Below are positions 24,527-34,554 of a stretch of 64,000 nt of DNA, in pieces. This DNA comes from Cryptomeria japonica. Lineage: Eukaryota > Streptophyta > Pinopsida > Cupressales > Cupressaceae. Position 1 is the stretch's first letter. Each line of letters begins with the position of its first letter. The stretch covers positions 160,106,317-160,170,316 of the forward strand of contig NC_081405.1 of assembly GCF_030272615.1 (NCBI RefSeq), written 5' to 3'. Made by a program: the position numbers and the translations under genes. The notes beneath the pieces are model-generated. The model searched no databases. It was given only the letters and a program-made list of their open reading frames with translations, and was not told the origin of the DNA.

Positions 24527-25303
24527 TGGTGCAATCACGGTTAGAAGGGACCTCAATGAGATCTATCTGGACCATGCAACAAGAGTAAACACAACGAAAG
24601 CAAGCCAAGATGATGGAGGCAATGCAGAACTAAATGAGTTAGATCATGAAAACTGATTACAAATAACCTGTAACATCTGGACTACAAGATTCGGCTCACT
24701 GGCCTGCTACATACATGCTCTATTACGTAATCAGTCAACTCTGGATCTCTAAATCTTAAGATATATCTTCTATATTCTCTCTCTGATGATTTATGACACT
24801 AAATTACATTGATTTATATGCTCTAGAGGGATCCGAGTCGGCCCAAGAAGAATCAAACAACGATGAACGTGTAAAATCACGAGGTCGGCCTCCGCCAATG
24901 AAAATCCTCCGGAAAATCCAAAGGAAGAAGCACAGATCAAAGGGAAGGTCGGCCACAGGCCAAGGAACATTGGAATCAACGAACTGGGGCTCCACAAGCT
25001 ACGGAAAGGATCCGCAAGATTCACCAATAGAAAATATGTCCAAGCGGTTCCGGTGTTCTAAGCCAGAAAACTGTCTCAGAATCCGGAAGCGATAACTTGC
25101 CAAAAAATGATCCAAACGTCCCGCGGTTTAGGAATAAGGAAGATAATCATGTTCACAAGCAAAATTCAACTCTGCAAGATCCGGTGAGCAAATGCAAGAA
25201 AATGCAGAAAGAAATGTTGAAACTGCAAAACAGAAAACAAACTAAAAAGAAATGTTTTTTGGTTGATGCAAGATTGCCAAGAACCAGGAATGCTCCTGCA
25301 TCA
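24527..25303 (-). repeat. 3' LTR of the chromovirus
   Basis: On the plus strand it begins TGGTGCAATCACGG and ends CTCCTGCATCA. It matches 29849-30626 along its whole length with scattered substitutions. The divergence looks like several percent by eye, so the insertion is not recent. Confidence 0.85.
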
Positions 25304-25379
25304 GACATCTGGGGTTGTTGAAAAAGTGAGTTCCTCACTTTGCTGGGGTCAGAGGAAAACCAAGGCGGTTCACCTCTGC

Positions 25380-25688
25380 CTAAGAAAGCCAAGATGAATC
25401 TTCAACTGGTTTGTCCTTCCATTTCACAAGATACTCCTTGTACTGACTGCTCCGGGTACTACGCCCAATCCTACTATCCAAAATGTCTTCAATCTGATCG
25501 GGTTCCTTACGGGGCAACTGCTTCTCCAAGTCTGCAATACTATCTTCACTGAATTCTGATTCATGATACTGATGTAGATCAAAGATGTTGAATATAGGTG
25601 AAATACTCAAACCATCCGGTAGCTCCACTTCATATGCATTTTCGGAATTGAATTTCCTCAAGATCTTACAAGGTCCAAACTTTCTCAT
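25380..25688 (-). pseudogene. Chromovirus integrase C-terminus and chromodomain
   Basis: RKFGPCKILRKFNSENAYEV is the family's integrase GPY/F-type region, followed by ELPDGLSISPIFNIFDLHQY. The chromodomain is IEDILDSRIGRSTRSSQYKE followed by YLVKWKDKPVEDSSWLS, with the aromatic and W positions in place. In this group the chromodomain is thought to steer integration toward particular chromatin marks. It is separated from the integrase core by a frameshift near 25.7 kb. Confidence 0.85.
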
Positions 25689-25758
25689 CTACAACGTGTT
25701 ATATGTTCCAACTAGAAATCTTTCTTTTCTCAAATACACCATCACTTCATCGCCAACT

Positions 25759-26434
25759 TCAAATTCCTTGTCTTTTCTTCTCATCTGCTTTCTCCTTATA
25801 CTTGTTGTTCGCTTCCTCCAAATGCTGCTTAACCTGAATATATAAGGCCTTCATATGATCTGCAAGTTCTTTTGCCTCTACACTTCTCCTGTCTTCATTA
25901 CTGATATCCCTCAATTCTGATATACCTTTAGGGTGTGCTCCGGTAAAAATCTCAAAAGGTGTTCTTTCGATACTCTTGTTCACTGAATTGTTGAAGGCAA
26001 ACTCTGCTTGTGCAAGGATCAAATCCCAACTTCCGGTCTTCTCTCCAACTAAGCATCTCAAAAAATTTCCCAAGCTCCTGTTTACTACCTCTGTCTGTCC
26101 ATCAGTCTGTGGGTGAAAAGTAGAGTTGAATTTCAAATCTGTCATCTTCTTCCAAAGTGTTCTCCAAAAATAACCAAAAAACTTAGTGTCTCTGTCTAAA
26201 CTATGCTCTTAGGTAATCCATGCAATCTCACCACTTGCTTGAAAAATAAGTCAGCTGCATGCACTGCATCAGATGTTTTCTTACAAGGTATGAAATGAGC
26301 CATCTTCGAGAATCTATCCACCACCACAAATATAGAATCATTCCCTCTCCGTGTCTTGGGCAATCCAAGTATGAAACCATGCTTATGTCTTCCCAAGGTC
26401 TCTTCGGTACTGTCAAAGGTTTATATAATCCCAC
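25759..26434 (-). pseudogene. Chromovirus integrase core, frameshifted
   Basis: Two frames together cover the catalytic core: [20 protein letters not shown] and [16 protein letters not shown] (26396-26196), then FNSTFHPQTDGQTEVVNRSL (26145-25759), which includes the catalytic glutamate context. The short gap at 26146-26195 holds stops and the expected S.RD...F.S.FW segment in broken form. It would insert the cDNA into the host chromosome. It is inactive in this copy. Confidence 0.85.
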
Positions 26435-26677
26435 ATTCTGACTACTACCCTTTGCAACTTGACAAATTCTACAGCTCTACACAAATTTCCTAACATCCTT
26501 ATGAATCTGAAGCCAAAAGTAATGTTCACTCACCAATGCCAGTGTTTTGTCAATACCAAAGTGTTCGGCTAATCCTCCACTATGCTTCTCCTTCATCAGA
26601 TTCTCCCTCATAGAACTCTTAGGTATGCACAATTAAACTCCAGTGAATAACATCCCATCCTGAATGAAATAATCCAA

Positions 26678-28576
26678 TCATTTGCTTCTATCTATCATAA
26701 CCGGTGCTCTACATGCTTTCCAAGGTTCTGGAAAATTCGGGTCATCATCATACAAGGTCTTCAACTCTTCATATCCTAATACTATCACTCTTATCTTTGT
26801 CAACAAATTCCTCCTTCTACTTAATGCATCAACAACTTTGTTTGACTTCCCACTCCTATGCTTCAACACAAAAGTGTAACTTTGCAAAAACTCTACCCAT
26901 CTCATATGTCTTTGATTCAACTTACTCTGACAGTTCAAATACCGCAAGGCTTGATGATCAATATACAACACAAATTCCTTAGGCAACAGGTAATGTCTCC
27001 ACTTCTTCAAAGCTTGAACTATGGCATAAAATTCCTGATCATATACTGAATATCTCCTTTTGGCATCATTCAACTTCTCACTGAAATAAGCTACTGCTCT
27101 CCCTTCTTGACTTAATACTACTCCAATTGCGTTCCCACTTGCATCACAATCCACTTGAAATACCTTGTTGAAATCTGGTAAAGCTAACACAGGCTGCTCA
27201 ACCACTTTCTTCTTCAACAATTCAAAACTCTTTGTTTGTTTCCTATCTCCTCTCATTGTCTCAGTCATAGGGCTACAAACTGAACTGAAATTTCTGATAA
27301 ACTTCCGATAGAAACTAGCCAATCCATGAAATGATCTAACCTCTCCAATGCTTTCCGGTGTAGGCGATTCAACAATTACTCTTATTTTCTTAGGGTCTAT
27401 CTTCAATCCATCCGTAGATATCACAAATCCCAAATAGACTAACTCTTTCTTCATAAAACTACACTTCTTTAGGTTTATCAGCAACTTCTCTTCTCTCAAC
27501 CTCTGCAAAACTTGTCTTAAGTGCAACAAATGCTCCTCTTTTGTCTTACTGAAAATCAGAATGTCGTCCAAATATACAATAACAAAATTACCCAAGAATT
27601 TCTTTAATACCTCATTCATCAACCTCATGAAAATACTTGGTGCATTAGTCAATCCAAAAGGCATCACCAACCATTCATACAATCCTTCATTTGTCTTGAA
27701 TGTTGTCTTCCACTCGTCTCCTTCTCTGATTCTGATATGATGATATCCACTCTTCAAGTCTATCTTTGTGTAGTATTTGGCTCCACTCAAACAATTCATT
27801 ATGTCATCCATCCTCGGCAAAGGAAGCCGGTACTTCACTGTGATCTTATTTATTGCTCTAGAATCGGTACACATCCTCCATTCTCCATTCTTCTTAGGTT
27901 CTAACACTGTTGGTATTGCACAAGGACTCAAACTTTCTCTAATCAAACCTTTCTTCAACAACTCCTGGACTTGTCTATTCAACTCTTCATTCTCTGTCGG
28001 TGTCATCTGGTGTGCAACTTTGTTAGGCAAACTAGCTCCGGGAATCAGGTCCATGCAATGACTAATACTCCTCACAGGTGGTAACCCATCAGGCACATTA
28101 TTTGAAATGATGTCTTCATATTTTGTCAGCAACTGCTTTATCTCCTCTGATTGTTCTTCTTCGTGCGTCGGGTTCCCAGTCTTCTTAGAAACTAAGGCAA
28201 AACACACATTCTCATGTCTCATCCCATCCAGGAATTTCCTTCCATCCACCAAACAGATTCTAGCATTCGTACAAACTTCACTCTTCAGGGGCTCCTCCAA
28301 GGGTAACAAGGTTTGTTTCATCCAATTTGCTACAATAGTATATATATTCTTTCTTCCATCATGTATTGCCTGTCTATCAAACTGCCAAGGTCTACCCAAC
28401 AAAAAGTGACAAATATCCATAGGCATAATATCACACAAAACTTCATCATGATAATTTCCAATTTTCGATTTCACCAAGCATTGCTCACTCGCTAACAACT
28501 TATGATCATCCTCAATCCATGCTATCTGATAAGGTTTAGGGTGTTTCAATCTTTCCAACTTCAAATTATTCACCAT
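26678..28576 (-). CDS. Chromovirus pol: reverse transcriptase and RNase H, 632 codons
   Basis: A long open frame. Reverse transcriptase: LIRESLSPCAIPTVLEPKKN, RMCTDSRAINKITVKYRLPL, LKSGYHHIRIREGDEWKTTF, and the catalytic box IVYLDDILIF. RNase H: VFQVDCDASGNAIGVVLSQE, FYAIVQALKKWRHYL, DHQALRYL. Just upstream (28577-28640) the protease active site reads VIDSGSLDNLV, and a stop then separates it from this frame. Downstream the H2C2 zinc region and integrase core continue in other frames. These enzymes copy the element RNA into DNA in virus-like particles. The frame itself is well preserved. Confidence 0.92.
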   Translation of the reverse strand: MVNNLKLERLKHPKPYQIAWIEDDHKLLASEQCLVKSKIGNYHDEVLCDIMPMDICHFLLGRPWQFDRQAIHDGRKNIYTIVANWMKQTLLPLEEPLKSEVCTNARICLVDGRKFLDGMRHENVCFALVSKKTGNPTHEEEQSEEIKQLLTKYEDIISNNVPDGLPPVRSISHCMDLIPGASLPNKVAHQMTPTENEELNRQVQELLKKGLIRESLSPCAIPTVLEPKKNGEWRMCTDSRAINKITVKYRLPLPRMDDIMNCLSGAKYYTKIDLKSGYHHIRIREGDEWKTTFKTNEGLYEWLVMPFGLTNAPSIFMRLMNEVLKKFLGNFVIVYLDDILIFSKTKEEHLLHLRQVLQRLREEKLLINLKKCSFMKKELVYLGFVISTDGLKIDPKKIRVIVESPTPESIGEVRSFHGLASFYRKFIRNFSSVCSPMTETMRGDRKQTKSFELLKKKVVEQPVLALPDFNKVFQVDCDASGNAIGVVLSQEGRAVAYFSEKLNDAKRRYSVYDQEFYAIVQALKKWRHYLLPKEFVLYIDHQALRYLNCQSKLNQRHMRWVEFLQSYTFVLKHRSGKSNKVVDALSRRRNLLTKIRVIVLGYEELKTLYDDDPNFPEPWKACRAPVMIDRSK

Positions 28577-28631
28577 CTCTTATAGAACAAGATTATCCAA
28601 ACTACCACTATCAATAACTACTTTACAACAC

Positions 28632-29015
28632 TTACCGGATATCTTCCAGTTTGTTAGTTGATCCAGTGGGGCTTTCTTCTACCAATGTTGTTCTCCCAGT
28701 GTTCTCTATCTTCTTACATTCAAAAGCACGATGTCCTTCTCCTCCACACTTAAAGCAAGTTCCTCTAAACACTTTTTTATCTTGACTTCTATCATCTTTT
28801 CCAAAATTTTCATTCCGGTAACTATCTGGTTCTCTTCTCCGGTAGAAATTTTTGTCATCTTTCCGGTATGAACTACCATCTTTACTTACTTCCTTGTCCA
28901 TGTTCTCATCTGTACATGCTCCTCTTCCTCCTTGAAATCTTCCTCCGAAAAACCTTCCACCTCTACTTCTCTGTCTTTGCTCATGCCTTTTGTTCAACTT
29001 CTCTTCTGCTTTCAA
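28632..29015 (-). pseudogene. Chromovirus gag C-terminus with CCHC zinc knuckle
   Basis: Basic RGGRF-rich stretch followed by CFKCGGEGHRAFEC, a C-X2-C-X4-H-X4-C nucleocapsid knuckle that binds the element RNA. A stop or frameshift near 29.02-29.18 kb separates it from the gag body. Confidence 0.85.
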
Positions 29016-29178
29016 GGCATATTAAGCTTCTTCAACACTCTGCAACTTGATCAAACTGAGTTCATCTAGTATAGACATCCACAATCCATTCAAATATCTC
29101 GCAACTTGTTCAATCTCATCATCGAAATGTCTGGATCTGATATTCAACTTGTAGAATGCTTCGGTATACTCCTTCACA

Positions 29179-29760
29179 CTAGATTCTTTCTGCTTCAAGT
29201 TCTGTAATTTTCCGAAACAGATTTACTTGGTAGTCAGTTGGCATAAACTTCGATTTCAACTTGGCAACCATCCGCTCCCATGACTTGATCTTCTCTTTAC
29301 CTCTTCTCTGTCTATCAACCTGAAAATGTTCCCACCAAAGAGATGCATGACCTTTCAACCAAGTACAGGGATATTTCACATTTCTTTCTTCTGCGGTGTT
29401 CTCAAAATCAAAATACTTCTCCATCTTCGAGATCCTGTCCATTAATTCATCTGAATCCAACTTTCCATCATACTTCGGTGGGGTAAAATGTGGTTTAGTG
29501 TTCGCCCTACTCAAACCCTTCAAGAGCCTCTCCTCATTCGGATTGATCGCCCGTGGATTTGCTACTTGTTTAGCTGGTGCTTCTTCTTCTTCATCCTCGC
29601 TCACATCTTCAATATGTCGACCTCTTCTCTGTGTTGTCTCAACAGCTTCTGACCAGGCTGCAATTCCTCTCAACATTTCCATCACAGCAGGGTTTGCATT
29701 CCCCCACACTCCACCATTCCTATTTCCTCTTTGCGTCATCTTCACGCTAGTCCTCTGCAA
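29179..29760 (-). pseudogene. Chromovirus gag, N-terminal part
   Basis: 193 codons with an acidic segment (EDVSEDEEEEAP), then the gypsy gag core: FTPPKYDGKLDSDELMDRIS, MEKYFDFEN, VKYPCTWLKGHASLWWEHFQ, KLKSKFMPTDYQVNLFRK. The W..L.G.A..WWE pattern is typical of Ty3/gypsy capsid. The frame starts about 90 bp after the primer binding site. Confidence 0.85.
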
Positions 29761-29834
29761 CTATAGGTCGGATCCGCAGTCCGCCACCCCACAACAAAAT
29801 GTTCAAGACAACGCAATCTCCAAAACGAAATCTC

Positions 29835-29846
29835 GCTCTGATACCA
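29835..29846 (-). promoter_or_regulatory. Primer binding site, initiator-Met tRNA type
   Basis: TGGTATCAGAGC on the minus strand, two bases after the 5' LTR. This is the standard plant retrotransposon site complementary to the 3' end of initiator methionine tRNA. Confidence 0.9.
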
Positions 29847-29848
29847 CT

Positions 29849-30626
29849 TGGTGTAGTCACGGTTAGGAGGGACGTCAATGAGATCTATTCGGACCGAGCA
29901 ACAAGAGTAAACACAACGAAAGCAAGACAAGTGATGGAGGCAATGCAAAACTGAATGAATTAGATCATGAAAACTGATTACAAATAATCGGTAACATCCG
30001 GACTACAAGATTCGGCTCACTGGCCTGCTACATACATGCTCTATTATAGAATCGGTCAACTCTGGACCTCTAAATCTTAAGATGTATCTTCTATATTCTC
30101 TCTTTGATGATTTATGACACTAAATTACATTAATTTATATGCTCTAGAGAGATCCGAGTCAGCCCAAGAAGAATTAAACAACAATGAACGTGTAAAACCA
30201 CCACAGGTCGGCCTCCGCCAATGTAAATCCTTTGGAAAATCCAAAGGAAGAAGCGCAGATCAAAGGGAAGGTCGGCCACACGCCAAGGAACATTGGAATC
30301 AACGAATTGGGGCTCTGCAAGCTACGGAAAGGATCCGCAAGGTTCACCAACAACAAATAGGTCCAAGCGGTTCCGGTGTTCTAAGCCAAAAAACTATCTT
30401 GGAATCCAAAAGCAATAACTTGTCAGAAAATGATCCAAACGTCCCGCGATTTGGGAATGAGGAAGATAATCATGTTCACAAGCAAAATCCAGCTCCGCAA
30501 GATCCGATGAGCAAATGCAAGAAAATGCAAAAAGAAATGCTGAAACTTCAAAACAAAAAACAAACTGAAAAGAAATGTTTTTTGGTTGATGCAAGATTGC
30601 CAAGAACTAGGGATGCTCCTGCATCA
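29849..30626 (-). repeat. 5' LTR of the chromovirus
   Basis: On the plus strand it begins TGGTGTAGTCACGG and ends CTCCTGCATCA. It pairs with 24527-25303. Confidence 0.85.
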
Positions 30627-31613
30627 CTTCCTGACCTCTTCAGCAATATCAACGGATTCCTTAGGAAGAGATGTGGGAAGAACAAAGAACGAATCTTCCT
30701 CTCTGAGTGGATGTTTGAAACTCTTAACATATTTGCATAAGGCTCTATTTTCATTTTTTAGCCTTTTGCACTTTTCCTTCATCTTTTACATCTTTTCCTT
30801 CATGGCCAAGGAAGACCCCTCAAATTCTTCCACCACCTGTGTCGTGGAAGCATGCCCCAAATCAACTTCTCTGATTACATAATCATCTAGTGTGATCTCA
30901 CTTCTATCCTTGTCCACTGCAGGCTTAGCTAAATGTAAAGTTTTGGATCCAGACTCATTCCTTGTGATTTTGAAAAACTTTCAGGCAGCCTTCTTTTCCA
31001 TTGGTTTGTTCATTCTTCTCAGAAGTTCTTCCATCTCCTGTGCTAGATCCAATTCCTTTTCTAGCTCTTTTCCCAATTTGTCTTTCAACCAATCTGGAGC
31101 AGCGGTCAATTGATCCTAAACCTCCATATGTACATGTTCCTGTGAAACTTCCTCAATTTCTCCAAGGATTGTTTCTATGAGACTATCCTAGCGTGGCTCT
31201 TCTAGATGGGAGAGAAGTTCTTACCTTTGAACTCTTGGCTGAATGAGCCTGTGTGAAGTACTGACGCTAAGTACATCTTGCGCAGGTGCACTGTTAGGAA
31301 AATTGCTCTGTGGTGGATTAATTAGATTTTCTTATGCAAACATTTCCACCTCTCGCACACTGGAAGAACTAGTTGGGGATTGAGTTTCTTCCACCCTTGC
31401 TCTTTTCTGTTATGGTTCTTCTTGGTGGACTTTTGGCTGAGCATCTAGCTGGGCTTCCTGTCAACCATTTGGCTGAGCCTCTTTCCTTTTCGTTGTCCTT
31501 GGCCTCTTTGAAACATTTCTTCTTTTACCAAATCCAACTCCTTTCTTGATTTCTAGGTGTATCATCCAGTGTGGATGACTAAGTTGTAGTTCATTTGGTC
31601 TACTGATAGCTAG
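30627..31613 (-). pseudogene. B gene, upstream part (right of the chromovirus)
   Basis: Minus-strand text with stops reads IHLEIKKGVGFGKRRN, a basic segment with KRPRTTKRKE, then APDWLKDKLGKELEKELDLA, EMEELLRRMN, LAKPAVDKDRSEITLDDYVI and REVDLGHASTTQVVEEFEGS. It ends in a coiled coil KEKCKRLKNENRALCKYV and LPKESVDIAEEV. The charged linker plus coiled coil match the central and C-terminal parts of the A and C genes. The conserved N-terminal core (IISD, RV.DAF, QFP.FTY) is missing, so this copy is truncated at its start. Confidence 0.5.
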
Positions 31614-32143
31614 CAAAAAACATTACTTTGTGCAAAATCATCATTTTTCTCTTAATATCTAAAAATAACAAACCTACTTCTGCCACAAAATTCACAGACT
31701 ATTGTCACTTTGTAACTATCTTTAAAGTCTAACAATAGGTATTACCTTGTACCATCAGTTATCTCTTAATACAAACTAGTGCTTGTTTACTTGTCAACTA
31801 TTAGTGTATTACATTAAAACACAGTAAACAACTTGCAATAAAGTTAAGTTACAATCAAATTAAATGGTGATGTTCTAAAGCACCACTATCAATCATTTTA
31901 TGATCTCTCTTTTCAAATCATGTCAACTAGATGCAAATGCATAGCACACCTGAAACATCAGTTCCTATGAGTACTTTCTTATGAGACCAACACAAACTCC
32001 CATGGCTTATTCTTAATAAGTATTTAGTTAGTCACATTATTATTTACAAATAAAGAAAAAAAGATAAGTTCACACACATTCTTCCTATTATGTGTTTAGA
32101 GTGAAATAAAGTCCTGTCATAGCTTTACAATATAATGCGTTAC
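31614..32143. other. Intronic stretch, nothing recognised
   Basis: AT-rich sequence with no open frame of note, between the truncated unit B and the splice donor of the last exon seen. I assign it to the intron that follows exon 32144-32303. Confidence 0.5.
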
Positions 32144-32303
32144 CTTTCAATTTTGATGCTTCTACGAGAAAGCATCAGTGTTAGTAATATTGGAACCATC
32201 GCTGCACTCATGTGTTTCAATGTGTGACCACTGATGATGTAATGAGTCCATTTGTAAAGCTTTCTATCTGCCGCTTCTTCAATTTCGGATAAGAGATAAA
32301 ACC
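32144..32303 (-). CDS. Exon of alkaline-ceramidase-like gene (HxxxH exon)
   Basis: The acceptor TTTGCAG precedes 32303 and the donor GTAACG follows 32144. It joins in phase to the exon at 48852-48973: WLWSA + GFYLLSEIEEAADRKLYKWT, then HYIISGHTLKHMSAAMVPIL and LTLMLSRRSIKIE. The HTLKH motif is the C-terminal HxxxH that, in the CREST superfamily of membrane hydrolases (ceramidases, PAQ receptors), contributes metal ligands. An in-frame TAA lies directly in the donor region, so the protein could end KIER if unspliced, but family members continue for some tens of residues, so one more exon is expected downstream. It lies 16.5 kb from its upstream partner exon. Confidence 0.85.
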
Positions 32304-33380
32304 CTGCAAATTTGTCAATGAAATTTTCTTCAATTAGCAGATCCAATGTGATGTTCAAAAGACTGCACAAATTATAAAAGGGGTAGATAAAGACGGTAAT
32401 GCTCAATACAAGAAGAAACTTTCCAGGAGAGAGCTTTAAGTTACAAGAAAAAGAATGCTGACAAGTATTGACAAACCAAAGGTTAGCTTTGAGAAATAGC
32501 TACTTCCACAAACATGCAGTAATGTCAATATTGATATTGTCATACAAAAATTGGTTCTACCAAAAAGAATCTTACAATTAATAGTATAAATCCAAACAAT
32601 ATGCAATGTAACTAAGCAAACTTCATAGAAATTTGTATCGAAGTCAAAGCTCAGTTAGATTCTGCACCTTCCAACAGTATTGTAGTGGAATGTAATCTAG
32701 GCCTCCAGAAGATAAACAGATAAAATTGGGGGTCAGGATTCCGATGACCCACTTTCAATAGAGTAAGGGCTTGCAAACTAGCAAAAGTTACAAAAAGGTA
32801 ACTAGCAAACTCCAGCAAAAACATTGGATACATAAGTACTTGCATAAGCATCATAGCTTGGATGGATAATACCAAAGGTCTCCCTGCAAGATCTGCTAGG
32901 ACTAGTGTGGCACATGAATGACACCAAACCCATATGTAGTCAAGTGTATGTTACTATTCATTACCATTTTCACATTAGGCCATGAAGCTAATTAATTTGA
33001 AATAGTCACCAACTCAAAACCCCCCAACTACTCCTAAATTAAAGATATTTGCATTCTTAAAACTTGTATAAACGATTTGCCTCAATAAAACCTCAAATCA
33101 GCTCAATGAAATTGAGTAAAACTTGGGTCCAAATTAAGATGAGGATTATAAATGGATAAGAGGAACTCCTGTGAGCCAATAATTGACAATGTGATGAATC
33201 TTATCCGATGCCTTCACTATACTTGAAAAACAAAAACATTGGAGACACAAGGCACTAGAATAAACATCTTGGGTTGGAAAGATGGAACAAAATGATTGTC
33301 ATGGCCCCTTCGTATTGGACTTATAAAACTTTATAATTAATATTTCACAATATTATAAATATTTATTACTTATTTAATTA
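32304..33380. other. Intronic stretch of the ceramidase-like gene
   Basis: The 3' part of the 16.5-kb intron. A 74-codon open frame at 32651-32875 (minus) encodes hydrophobic text but has no family match that I recognise and no need to be coding. I consider it chance. Confidence 0.5.
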
Positions 33381-33397
33381 AGATGCGAATAATAATT

Positions 33398-33457
33398 CTT
33401 GTTTATGGGTCTGTTCAGGTTGATCCTGTTTGCAACCCAAGAGCGAATGTTAGGTGG
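33398..33457 (+). mobile_element. LINE fragment, 5' stump left of unit C
   Basis: Lies between a 17-bp target duplication (AGATGCGAATAATAATT, 33381-33397) and unit C. The same 17-mer with one change stands at 42791-42807 after the LINE poly(A). The LINE therefore starts here, 5'-truncated, and continues at 41504. Confidence 0.6.
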
Positions 33458-33724
33458 TGTTGGTAGAAAATTTTGTACACTTGGGGAAATATACGAAATT
33501 GTGGCTTCAACCACAGTGTGTGAGTATGATACTCTCCTAATTAAGGGAAGGCTCTCCCTATCTATCTAATACTAAAACTAAAATAAGATGGAACAGCAGT
33601 CTTTCTTCTTTTTTCAATAAAGCCAATATCCTTTTCTCTCCACAAAAAAGTGATAGCAATTTAACGTAAAACAGCAGTAACAACTTTTTTGAAATGAAAT
33701 GAGAGAAAGGAAATGAAGTTTCTT

Positions 33725-34205
33725 GAAAGCTCAAAGACTTTCGTCACTTCCTTCATGACAGAACAGTAATATCAAGCTCAAAGACTTGAATATATGAAGT
33801 CCTATCTACCCTTTTCTATGCTAATAATATCAAGAACAAATTATAGCAGCACAAAGTCTGAAATATCTTATTCTCTCTTACACAAAACAGTAAGAACTAG
33901 TATAAGCTCAAAGACTCATAACTATTTCGTATCACAAAATCTATTTCTAATTTCTTTCAAGAACGAGTGTAAGCACAAAGTTTTACAACTCTTCCTAAAA
34001 GAATGTTTACTCTAATTGATATTAACCTCCAATACTTGCAACACAAAGACAACAAATCAAATTTGATTAAGCTCTCTAAGAAACACTTGCAAGAAAGATA
34101 ATATGGAACACAAACTCAAAAATGTAGCACAAAGACTCAACACTTGAGTAATCTTCTTCTATTCCTTTCAATTCTTCAATTTACACATAAAAGCTCAAAG
34201 ACTTC
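33725..34205. repeat. AGCTCAAAGACTT motif repeats in unit C U5
   Basis: Near 33729, 33777, 33906, 33971, 34129 and 34189 the text reads AGCTCAAAGACTT or a one- to three-base variant; a weaker copy is at 34046. The copies lie between the TATA box and the U5 end, at irregular 48-130-bp spacing. Confidence 0.55.
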
Positions 34206-34273
34206 TTTGCTGCAAATTTTGTAGAGTTTTTGCTTGCTTTCTAAAGGATAAAAATTACAATAGACCCCCTCAA

Positions 34274-34285
34274 GTATTTATAGGA
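34274..34285 (-). promoter_or_regulatory. TATA box of unit C
   Basis: CCTATAAATACT on the minus strand, 270 bp downstream of the C gene stop. It is followed by TTGAGGGGGTC and a T-rich leader. Confidence 0.55.
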
Positions 34286-34554
34286 AAGGAGACGTGAGAA
34301 AAAGGTGGGAGGATCCTAACTAACTTGAGAAATTCTCTCAACCACCAAGACTTATTCAATAACTAACTATGACTTATTCAAAGTTACAAGTCCTATTCTA
34401 AATTGACTTGTAACTTGTCCACTTGTAATTACAAAAGTGCAAGTAATGACTTGACTTGCAATTTACAAAATGTTTTTACAAGTAAACATGTCAAAAGATA
34501 AACTACAACTAAGAGATTACAATTCTGAAAATGCAACTAAGTGTTGAAAAACAC

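Larger units (their letters stand above)
24527..30626 (-). mobile_element. Ty3/gypsy chromovirus, full length but decayed
   Basis: LTRs 24527-25303 (777 bp) and 29849-30626 (778 bp) are highly similar. The flanking sequence is CTTCT (24522-24526) and CTTCC (30627-30631). A primer binding site TGGTATCAGAGC follows the 5' LTR. The coding order on the minus strand is gag, CCHC knuckle, protease, reverse transcriptase, RNase H, integrase, chromodomain, as in chromoviruses. Stops and frameshifts break gag-knuckle, protease and integrase, so it is not autonomous now. I see no strong polypurine tract next to the 3' LTR. It is inserted in the B gene in the same orientation. Confidence 0.9.
6153..31613 (-). 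mobile_element. Unit B: large LTR-like unit, gene-bearing, heavily nested
   Basis: The unit's U5 end is TGTTGACGTG at 6153. This matches the ends of E1 and E2 (TGTTGATGTG) once the later element at 6169-11054 and its TTTTT duplication are removed; the rejoined text continues with AACACAGAATAAA, as in E1. Going up, it contains a minus-strand TATA box (11835-11846), the insertion site of unit A at 11886/23459, the B gene, and a chromovirus inside that gene. The preceding five bases are GGGCA, but I found no matching end on the right. The unit is therefore probably truncated near 31.6 kb and that boundary is approximate. Confidence 0.55.

Noticed and set aside
32651-32875. 74-codon minus frame as an extra exon of the ceramidase-like gene
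   Set aside because: The exons 48852-48973 and 32144-32303 already join in phase and match the family order without it. Its text does not resemble any part of the family.
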